DNA from: Crossaster papposus
Lineage: Eukaryota; Echinodermata; Asteroidea; Velatida; Solasteridae
Assembly (NCBI GenBank): GCA_037893245.1
Contig: JBAIAA010000352.1
Coordinates: forward strand, 3,489,166-3,553,165
Length of the DNA: 64,000 bases
Direction: 5' to 3'
The translations under genes and the position numbers were made by a program. The notes under the pieces were generated by a model, which ran no database searches, had not been told where the DNA came from, and was given only the letters and a program-made list of their open reading frames with translations. Shown here in pieces: positions 11,201 through 23,200 of this stretch. Within the stretch, counting starts at the first letter, position 1; the number at the start of each line of letters is the position of its first letter.

Positions 11201-14200
11201 GAGATATTGGTATTTTCAAATTCTTGACAAAGAGCTTTCCAGTAGTACATAACACTTTACGATAAATACATTTTACAGCACTCCAGAAAGTCGTGGGTTT
11301 CACAAAACATGTTTGTGAGAAAACTTACTTAATACAAATCTTCAACAAAAAACGCAAAAGATTGCAAAACAGGACAAGCATAGCAACGGCTATGTTCTAA
11401 TCATTATTAGCTGTTTCGGCAATTCAGCCGAAACAGCTATTGTAATCGTTAAAGTTTTTTTTTCCCCTCTGTTTCAGACTTCTCTCCATAGGGTTTGTAC
11501 ACGTTTTTTGTTCGGACAATACACTTTGGCACTTTGTTAAATCCGATCGACTTCAGACTTGGCCTACGTGTAGACCACCACCCACAGATGATCCTAAAAG
11601 AAATTCGTCACGATTACGTCATTCGTGGTCACGTGACGTCACGTTAAAGGTGCATTTTTTTCCCATAGGATTTGTACACGTTTTTCTTCAGAATATTGAA
11701 TTTGACACTTTTGTAAATCCGATCGACTTGAAACTTAGCACAGACATCGACCACCATCCCCAGGAGGGCCAAGAGAAAAATCATCACAATGACGTCATCG
11801 TGGGTCACGTGACGTCACATTTAAGGTGTAGTTGTTAATACCCTCTATCTCTGGAAGTACAAGTCCGATTGGGGTCAAACTTGGTATGCAAGTATTAAAG
11901 GGTGTGTTATAGACACAAATTAAGATAACATCATGATGACGTCATCGTCGGTCATGTGACGTCTCATTAAAGGTGAAATTTTCCCCTTAGGTTTTGTACA
12001 CGTTTTTCTTCAGACTATTGACTTTGACACTTTGGTAAACCTGATCGACTTGAGACTTGGCATACACTTAGAACACCATCCACAGATGGTCTTGCAAGAA
12101 ATTCGGCACGATTGCGTCATTCAAGGTCACGTGACGTCACGACGTCACGTTTAAACGTTCAAATTGTTCCCCCATAGGTTTTGTACACGTTTTTCTTTAG
12201 ACTAATGACTTCGACACTTTCGCAAATTTGATCGACTTGAGACTTAGCACACACCTTGACCATCATCCCCAGGAGGGCAAAGAGGAAAATCGTCACGATG
12301 AGGTCATCGTGGGTCATGTGACGTCACATTAAAGGTGCAGTTTTTAGGACCCTCTATCTCTGGAAGTACAGGCCCGATTGGGGTTAAACTTGGTATGCAA
12401 GCATTCCAGGATGTGTTACAGACGAAAATTAAGATGAGATCATGATGACATCATCGGGTGTCATGTGACATCACATTAAAGGTGCAGTTTTTTCCTATAG
12501 GATTTGTACAAGTTTTTTTCAACCAATAAAAAGGGCCTCCCTGTTATTCATCGGCCTGACTTGAACACTCATTGTGAGATTATTTGGTGTGAAGTTGTTC
12601 GTAAAAACAAAGAGTCGATTTTTATAGGAGTCTTTTATAGACCTCCTAATAGTGGAATTGATATTATCAATGAGTTAAGTAGGTCTCTATTGCTACTTAA
12701 TAAGAGCGGTATTAAACACAGAAATACTATCCTCACAGGTGACTTTAATCTGCCTAAGCTAAAATGGGTTGACGGGTACCCTGTACCATCTGACAATTCT
12801 GAGCTCTCTCAGCATATGATCGCTCTAATCGAATGTAATTTTTTATTCCAGCACGTTACCGAGCCGACCAGAATCTCTGAGTCTTGTATTAATATTTGTT
12901 ATTTAGTAGTGAACCGAACATTATTTTAAATGTGCATATTGTCCCAGGTATAAGCGATCACGATGTTGTTATTTTTGAGTGTGCATGCGGGTTGAAACAG
13001 ATTCCCGGTGCAAAAAGGAAGGTATACTTCTACTCGCAAGCTGATTTTGGCAAATTTCGTAACAGTTTAAGGATTGCGCAATCTAAACTGCTTGATACTA
13101 TAAAAGATGGGGATATCCAGTCATCTTGGCTGTCTTGGAAACATTTACTTTTTGATATTGTTGACTCCACTGTACCTCACAAGGTTGTTTGCGATAAACG
13201 TAAGTCCACTCCATGGATTACGGGCGAGATTAAACAATTAATCAGGAAACGTAATAGACTTTTTAAGATTGCCAAAAAATCTAACCGTACTGAGCACTGG
13301 TCACGATACAAAGACGTCAGGCATGAGGTTAAATGTAAAATAAAACGTAATCGTGCAAATCATATTGATCACATTGTGTCAGGTATCGACAGTAATCCTA
13401 AGAAATTTTGGAATTATATTAAGATATCTAAGTCGGATAACCCCTCTATTGAATGTTTAACTGTCAACGGTGATAAAATTACTAATCCAGAAGTAATGGC
13501 TGAAGCTCTGAATACCCAATTTAACTCGGTGTTCAATATTCACGTTGACCCTGATGATCATATTTCTAATCTGGAGCCCAGTGTAGACATGATGAGGGAT
13601 GTTAGGTGTACTTCATACGAAGTCTGTAAATTACTTAAAGACATTGATGTAAGTAAAAGTCAAGGCCCTGACAACATCTCTCCTAGAATTCTAAAGGAAG
13701 GAGCTGAGTACCTTGCACCTTCGCTCACTAAACTGTTTAATGCCTCTCTAGAAGTAGGCATTGTGCCTGATGAATGGCGAAGGGCTCATGTGGTTCCCGT
13801 ATTTAAGAAAGGTAAACGAGATGATCCTAGTAATTATAGGCCTATTTCACTTACATCTGTCGTTAGTAAAACACTTGAAAGGATTGTTTGTAACAAGCTT
13901 ATTAAGCACCTTCATAACAACCATATTCTTGATGATAATCAACACGGTTTTAGAGCCCAACGTTCTTGTGATACGCAACTAATTGATGCTATACACGACT
14001 GGAGCAGCTACTTAGATGCTGGGCATAGTGTTGATATTATATTCTTAGATTTTGCTAAAGCTTTCGACAGAGTTTGTCACGACCTTCTGCATAACAAACT
14101 TATTACTTACGGTGTTGGTGTCCCAAATATTAAATGGATTATGAATTTTCTCAGAGACAGAGAACAGAGAGTGTCCATGAACGGAAATTTCTCGTTATGG

Positions 14201-17200
14201 TCTAAGGTAAAATCAGGTGTACCGCAAGGTACTATTCTCGGACCAATATTATTTTTGTGTTTTATTAATGATATCTCTGAGAATATTCACTCCACTATCC
14301 GTTTATATGCAGATGATTGTGTTTTATATAGGCCCATTGCCGCCAATAGCGACATTGAGATTTTACAATCTGACTTGAATTCACTATGTAAATGGTCAGA
14401 TCAATGGAAATTGAATTTTAATATTGACAAGTGTAAGGTCATGAGAATGTCTAGAAAGCACCATACTAGCCAACATTTGTATTGTATTGGAAATAATATA
14501 TTATCCGCCACTAAATGTGAAAGATATCTGGGAGTCATGATAAATGACAAATTAAACTGGAACGATCACTGCAATGACATTTATACCAAGTCCAATAAAA
14601 CGTTAGGACTTATCAAACGAAATTTTGGTAGTTGTTCAGCCAATATTTTAAAGAGGCTCTACATTTCTCTTATCCGATCACGACTAGATTACTGTTGCAT
14701 AGCCTGGGACCCATACAGGCTAAACCACTCCTCTGTTGTAGAACGTGTACAAAACCAGAGTGTTAGATTTATCTGCAGAGACTGGCATTCACACTATGAC
14801 ACTCTATTAAATCAGTTAGGCTGGACTGATCTCCCAACTAGAAGAAAATTCTTTCGTTTGGTTATGTGTTATAAAATTGTTAAGGGTTGTATCAACATTA
14901 ATTCCCTTAAAAAGTTTCACCCAGCATTTAGAATTGGGAGAAAGGATAATAGCCTAAAACTAAACATTCCTTTTGCCAGAACTGATTGTTTTAAGTACTC
15001 GTACTTCCTCCGTACAGCAAATGAGTGGAATAGTCTGCCTGAACACGTCATCCAAAATGCATCTTTGAATGTGTTCAAAAGTTCCCTTTTTAATGTTTTA
15101 ACTTTCTAATTTTTAAGGTTTTTTAATATGCAATTTTACTTTTATTTTTATTCTATTTTAACACATTTTTGTGGATTAGTGGGGTTTAATTTTTCAAGTT
15201 TATCTTACCATTTTATGTTCGTTCTTTGAATATGTTTCACTGAGAAATTCATTTTAAATGTTAATCTACATTAGTTTAATACATGTATTTGTCGGTTGTT
15301 GTTCATTGTTTGCCTGGTGGGGTGTTTGTTTGTTTGTTTTATTATCTGTTTGTTATTTAGTTATATTGGTATATCGTTATTTAGTTATTTTATATTTTCA
15401 GACTATCCCATTTTACTTTTGGGTCTCTCCATGCTAACGAACCCATTGTAATGTTGTCATGCATAGCCAAGTTAAAAGTCACGTTATTTTCCGCAGGACT
15501 GAGATTTAAAGCCACAAATGTGATTAATGTTGTTGTTAATTTGTCATTAAATAAAACAAACACTTTTGACCATCTCTGGTTTTGTTTGAGTTTTATTTAA
15601 GGAAATTTATGAGAAATGTCCAGTAAAAAAGTTGTGCCGCAGTGTGACACTTCCGTGCTAACAAACTTTAAGGGGTAAAAAAAAGAAGACAACAGCTCCC
15701 AAAATTTAAGAACACTCGGGAAATGTGTAGAAAATGTGATACCCGACATCTGTGTACTTTTATACTTTATGAGAAAGAAAATTAAGTAACAATTGGGAAT
15801 ATTTTATTTAGAAGTTAGGTTCGTAACGGCATCCGTCCAGAACGTTACGAACGTTTTTTTTTTCAGACGAAAATATTCTAAAGTCGGACAATTGCCGTAA
15901 TGGAATTTCAAACTAGCACTTAACTGACATTAAATAATATACCCGACTTTTTTGAGAATCATCTTGTTTTAGTTTTAAAAAAATACAAAATAATATTTTA
16001 GGGATGAATTCCGTCAATTTTTATTAAGTTCGTAACACACCAAAATCTCCCGCCAGTTTCCACATTTCGCGCCAAACACCTAAAGTGCAAATCGCATTTG
16101 CCAGAAGATGTGTGATATAAACAGGGTACCAGTCTATTGTGAGTTCATTCGTGCGTGTAGGAAACTTTTAGGATTACGTGTTTTTGTCAGTCCAGCACGT
16201 CAAGGAATTCAGGTAAGTTTACGAACGTAAAAAAACGTTACGAACCTAAATATTGGCATGTCCACAATACGCAATAAAATCTGTATTTTCTCTCGGATGA
16301 CCAGATTGCGATGTCTACTTTTTGTTTTAGAAATATGCTGGGTTTTTACGATAAAGTTTTGTTACGAAATGTTCGTTGGTGACCCTATATTGATTATTGA
16401 CGGACACACACACACGTACCTGCGAGCTGCGTTCGTAAACAGGACGGAATGAAAGCATAATGTTCGTAACTTGGACAAAATGTGTTGGGAACCATGGTGG
16501 TGGTGCTATCGCCCCGGTCGACGTCGTGTTGCGCTACCGAAAAACCAATCAGATTTCACCCTAACAACGGCCATAAAAATAGACACACCACCTGAGATAC
16601 AAATATTCATCGATGATTAAAATCATGGTACTACTAGAACTTTACGATCTTCACGAAAAGTGAAATTTCCAGTTCAATTTTGAGAGCTCTCTGCCGTTTC
16701 AATGACCGTTAATTTTTCAATGACTGTAAACCTCTATCACAGTTAGCGCGCACGCAGTGAGTAAACGTTACGAAAACGGGATTTGGTTGCATCAAAACTG
16801 TTTTCGAGATCGAGTGTGGAAAAATCGTTGCCTCGTGATTGCATCCGACATTGGTTCACTTCATTATTAATGTTGACCGTACCGATTCTGACGGGAACCA
16901 GTGTACGATATTCTTCATGCATGCGCGACATATCATTCATCACGTGCAAACGATTTTGTCCACACTCGATCTCAAAAGCAGTTTTGGTACAATCAAATCT
17001 CGTTTTCGTAACGTTTACTTACTGCGCGCGCTAACTGTGAGCAAGGTTTATACTCGTCTCATTTTATATTGCAAAATTAACGGTCAAAAACTGGCACTCG
17101 GCAGGGAGCTCTCGGCTCGCGGAATTCAACTGAAAATTCGCTTAAGTCTACTCACGATCTTCATTTAAACTCAGTACCATGATTTCAATCATCGATGACT

Positions 17201-20200
17201 ATTTATTTGTATCTCCAGTGGTGTGTCTAGTAAATTTTGGGGCCGTTTTTGAGGGTAAATTCTGATGGATTTTTTTATTTTATATTTTTTTTATTGTTTT
17301 TTTATTGCAGTTTTATGAAAAGGTTTGCCTCGGACTATAGCCACATCATGTCCAAATATTTAAAATGTTCCTTTTTTTTCACCAGAATAATTTTTTTGTC
17401 AAACTACTTTGTATTTTTAATGAATAGTTTCAATGATTATTATTTATTTATTTTTATTTTTTTTTTTTTTTTTTGGGGGGGAGGGGGGGTGAGGAATGTT
17501 TGCGATTCCATTTTTACTCTCATGAGGCCAATTAAAATTAAAAAAATATTTTTATATAGGCCTATTGTGATTTTTGTAATTTGTTTTTATTTGAAGGGTA
17601 AAATATGGTAAAACTCAGAAGCCATAGGGAGGATGGGGAGCCTGTATGTACCGGTAGGCGGACAAAATATGAAGCTGCATCTTCAGCTGTTAGGAAGTGG
17701 CTGCATATAATGAAACAAAAAAAACCCTCAAAATACCTGGAATTTCGAGCCAAAGAAACACAGCGCCTTAGGGATTTCCGAAAACAAATGTCAGCTGAGA
17801 CCAGAGCCCGATACAATGACATGTCGAAACTGAGAATGCAAAAAGCAAGAAAAATGAAGAAAGAAGCTGCAAGCAGACCTATGCACCAGCAAAACCGAGT
17901 GACAAGAGCCCAAGTTCTCACCCAAAAGCAGAAACAAGTGAAACGGAGGGACTACTGGAAAATTAAAAAACGAGAACAAAGAAGTAAGTTGACAACCCAA
18001 AAGAAACGCCGAATAAAGGAAAAAGACAAAAAGAGGAAGCAGGAAAAGCGAGAAAACCTGGAAAAGACACCAGCATGTGCATGTACTTCAGAGCCATTCT
18101 GTTCCGAAGCAGCAAGAAGACAAGCCCTCTTCAGATGCAAATCCAAAATACCCCAAACATCGGACAAATATGCAACAGTAGTTCAAGGGTTAATCACAAC
18201 GGCAAGCCCCAACAAAAGGGTTGCTTTGGAACATAGAGGAATTCACTTACAAACTGTATTGAAAGCCAAAGAAGCAAGGGAAGTTGAAGAAATATTGACA
18301 CCTGTAAGAAACGCATGTAGGGCATTCAGTAGAAGGCAACGACGCAGCTTTGTCCACCAGTTGGGAGTAAACTTAAAACAATCCAGACATGGTACAAAAG
18401 CCAAGATTTGTAGGATGTTTGGCTTTGAGAGGAAGTATTTGAAGAAGTACATAAGCATGCAATATCTCAAGGAAGTTGGTACCCGCTCCGATGCAGTGAA
18501 AGAAGACACCAAAACAACTGTTAAAGAATTCTACACAAGACCCGACGTGTCAACTGAGCTCCCTAATAAGAAAACTGTGTCAAAACAGTCAACGCCGAAA
18601 CACGTCCTCCAGAGGACTTTAGAAGAAACATTCAAGAACTTCAAAACAACACATCCAACAGTTAATTTGTCGCAGTCAAAATTTGCTGCTCTTCGCCCAA
18701 GGAACGTCGTTGTTCAAAGTAAAGCAAAGTGGATCCAATGTCTGTGCGAATATTGCGAGAACGTTGACTTGAAGATTAAGGAAATCAACAAGTGTGCATC
18801 ATCTCACGAGCAGAGATGCAAGGTAAAGGATAGATACCATGCTTCAGATCTTACCATCTGTGATAAATCTCACACATATGGGGATCTAAAGTGCATCGAC
18901 AGAAAATGCAGAAACTGCGGTGTGCAGAATGTGGGCTTATTTCTTAAGCCGGTGCTTGATCTTGCACGAGACAGTGATGTGACTTGGCGAAAGTGGGGAA
19001 CTGCGTTGTACAAGGGTAAGCCGAAAAAGAGCATTTTGAGAGTAAGTGGCACCCTACAGGATTTATTGTTGGAGCTTGAAAGTGAGCTGGAGACTTTCTC
19101 AGCACACCTCTTTCAGGCCAGGTGGCAGCAAAGTCAGTTTTCATCCATCATTCGGAATCCTCCTGCAAAGTCTGTCATTTTGGTCATGGACTTCGCAGAA
19201 AACTTCACATGCAACCAACAGAGGGAAGTCCAAAGTGCACATTGGACCCAGACACAAATAACCCTCCACCCCATGGTATCTTTTTACAAGTGTAACACGT
19301 GCGATAAAGATGATGCAGTAAGGGAAGCGATTGACATAATCACGGATGATCTAATACACGATGCACATGCCGTCAATCATTTTCTAACAGTTGCGGTATG
19401 GTACCTCAAGAACCAGCGAGGGCTAGACGTGTCAAGACTCATCCAATGGTCTGACGGATGCAGCTCACAATACAAAAGTAGAACCCCGTTTATGGACATC
19501 TCATGCTTTGCTGAAGACACTTCATTGGGATCCGTAGAGCGCCATTTCTTCGGAAGCAGGCACGGGAAAAACCCATGTGATGGGGAGGGGGGAGTAGTGA
19601 AGAGCAGTGTCACAAGATCAGTCAAGTCAGGAGATGGTGTGGTGATAAATGACACTGGGTCTTTCTATCGGCTGTGTACTACAAAATTGGCCAGGGGAAG
19701 TATCGATGAAGATGGAAACTGCCATCACACAAGAAGAAAGTTCTTGCTAGTCGAAAAACAGGATATCAGAAGAGACAGACCAGAGAGAACGAATGTCACC
19801 ACGCTGCAAGGCACTAGAAAGCTGCATGCTGTTGTTGGACTGGGTGCATCACAACTGAATACTCGAAGACTTTCCTGCTTCTGTGACAGCTGTGAAGAAT
19901 CACAAGGGAAAGAGACGGCAGTATCTTCTTGCATCAACTCTGCCTATGTAAGCAGCTGGGTGAAGAGGAGACTAAAAAAACCTGGGAAAAAGGCGCAGAA
20001 GACGGAACATGCAGGTTTGTTGAAAATTGTACCTTGATTTTACATGTTTTTTTTTCTTCGTTTGTGTATTTTCTTTTGTGAAATAAATATTTATAGATAA
20101 ATGTATTTCAACTTGGTTTTCAAATTGTTGTAGATACTATATGACAGGATGTCTAACTAATGATGAAGAGTTGTCCGAGACAGAAGAGATAGAACTTGAA

Positions 20201-23200
20201 GGTAAAGCCTCCGAAATTTTTGAAAATTGAGCATTAAATTGAGGATGGTTCCTTTTTGCAAGAAACCATCCTCAATCCTCCAAAATCGTCAGTTATTTTT
20301 AAAATTTGTTCAGTGGAGGGGTGGCCATTGCCTCATTCCTCCAAAATCCTCCACCTATCACTGTATGGGTTGTGGCAGTGTCGATGACATTCAGAAGCAG
20401 CTAGTGCAGATGATATCGAGCATAATGCAGGGCGCGATTCTGCGTGACTGAACATAAACCATGCTGGGCACTACAGCCTTTCATTCTCAATCCTCCAAAA
20501 CCGCCGGAGGATTGAGGAGGGTTAGGGTTAGAGGCTAATCCACCCAGGACTGTAATAGCAATCTGTGGATCAGTGTCATACGTTTCATTTTTTTTCTGGT
20601 AAGCGTTTACTGTTTGCTACTTTGTAGAGGAAAAATCAGTGACCGAGGATGCGTCAAGCGAGGACAAAGCACGTGATTCGTCAAGCGAGGACAAAGCACA
20701 TGGTATGTTAATATAGTTGTGGTATGCTCCATTATGATTAACGTACTGTTGCTAAACTGAGATACCTGCAATGCATAAAGTCTCCAACAAATATGTAGTA
20801 TTGATGAGTCCCATCTACCCATTGATTGATTGATTGACTTCTTCACTCAAGTAAGACATTTGTCCAATGTATAGACGATGTTCCCTCTGTTTACACCTAT
20901 ATATTCAAATGGGCCCGGCGGTATGCGCAGTGCGCACGCATCGTGTTTTGCATAAAATTTGATTGAGGAGTGACGTCGCAGGTCAGATCGCCTTTGAATT
21001 ATGTGACCTCTGATGTCACATCTTAACCAATTTTATGTAAAACACGATGCGCAAACCACCGGGCACATTTAAATATAAAACAGAGGGCACATTGATAATT
21101 ATGTCCTTTTACCTTTTCTCTTAAAGAAGACCTGAATGACAACCTAGATGCCATTATGGGTGAAATCCAAGAAATACTGGAAGAGTCTGACACAACGGGA
21201 CACGCTACAGCACTCCTTCAGATAGGCGATTGGTGCAGTGTCAATTATGATGGAGTAACATATCCTGGTGTCATTGATGACATTGTCGGTCGTGACTACA
21301 AAGTTTCAGTTATGCTCAAGGCTGGGAGAGACATGTGGCGGTGGCCTGACCCACCTGACTCCGTTTGGTACGAATGCAAAGATGTCATCAAACAGATATC
21401 ACCGCCAAATTTGATTGGTTCGCGTGGGCTTTTTAAATTTGCACATGGCAATGAGCCTTGAACAAACTTTTCACTGTGTAATTGTTTTACCATCATAACA
21501 AATGAGAAAAGATACATGGAAGTAATCTTTGTTATTATTGGTGCTAGTAGACCCTGTAAATGTTAAGACAAATGTTTTAATTAGGGCTGTGCATTTACGG
21601 GTACATACAAGAATCACGTACTAGATTGAAAAAAAACCACAAAAAAACAGCCTAAATTTTTCATAAAGGTCATACGGCAAGATACAAGTATACACTGAGT
21701 TGCAGTGTATTTTTGTTTTTGCCAGCATCAGTATGAAATCTTTTTTGTTTTTTCATGTAGCCTGGTTTTCAATTGAAAATTCTATATAAATGTCATCCAA
21801 AACTTTCCTTTTTTTATTGTCTGGGAAATATCCACGTTTGTAAACAAATTGTGAATTTGGTTACGAGTAATCGATTCTATAATCCGGTGTAACGGTCTCA
21901 CTTATCCGGTGTGCTAACTTCTCCTTCAACACGCATGCGGCGGATAATTGCAGAAATTAGCGCGGCAAATAATTGCAGAAATTAGCACACCGGATAAGTG
22001 AGATTGTTACACCAGAACCGGTTCCAGACATCAACGGTCGGGTACTCAGGTACCGATGCACTTGCGTGCACAGCCCTAGTTTTGGATTGTTAATTAGTGT
22101 TAACTGTTAGTGTTACCTGTATTTCAAGTTAGTTAAATGTTGATCTCACAAATGTCGACATCAGCTGTTCGCAAGGTTAGATGAATTCTTATCTTATCAG
22201 CAAAAATGTGGTTCAGAGTGTCAGCCAGGTGTGCATGCCCAATTGTTGCTGTTTTTGGCAAAAACCAGTTAAGATATTTGTTTTTATTTATTACCTCTTT
22301 TTATTACTGCTTAAAATACCTTGTAAGACCAAACAAAATAAATGGTGTGTTTACGGTAACAGCTTGAACAAAATCCAAGTACATGTAGGTAGGGAAATCA
22401 TTTTATTTTGTCTTTTTTTCCCCAATCTAGTCAAGTTTTAAGTGTGGAAAATGATTATGTTTGTAGCAAATAATTAAAACTATCAACTAGCAAAACGGCA
22501 AAAACAAGTTTTATGTCCGCAATTTTGCGACCAAAAATCCAGGTACATGTAGGTCGGGTTACCGTAGACACACCATTGTTTTTGTTTGGCCTAATTATTT
22601 AATGAATTTTAAAATAAATTGTCAATGAATTTTAAAATAAATTGTCAATGAATTTTTAATGAACTGTTGGAAGCAAAATTAATTTAGCAATGGTTATTCT
22701 AATAAACCGTATTTTACTGTACTGAAGCTAATTTTGAGGCCATAACAGGAGGGGGGGATCAGGCCCTACAGATTTGTACCTTTTTTATTACATGTAGTAC
22801 TATTGTTGTCGGAGCCTGCCCCCCCCCCCCCCCCCCCCCCATCCCCCCCTGCACAAAAAGAATACAAGAAATTAAAGCTGATATACGGTACAATAACTTT
22901 ATTATTGCACGTCTGTCCTTGTTACAAACAATAATTGAATGTCCGTCCTCGTTTCAAACATAATTATTGAATGTCCGTCCATGTTACAAACATAAATTTC
23001 TTAAGACATTTTACCTTCTTATAACTCCAGAGATACTTGTGCGATTATCTTTAAATTACACAAATATATCCTCTGATGGGTAAGTATACCACATACCAAA
23101 AACCATTAGAAAAAAAGCAAGTTTATTTGGGGGTATCTGTGTCACACCAAATGTACCCATTAGTGTGTACAGACCCTTTTACATTTTAGGTTTATAATTT

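Noticed and set aside
16743..17168. Short frames on both strands around 16.7-17.2 kb
   Set aside because: Mirror-image frames in the arms of a foldback element.
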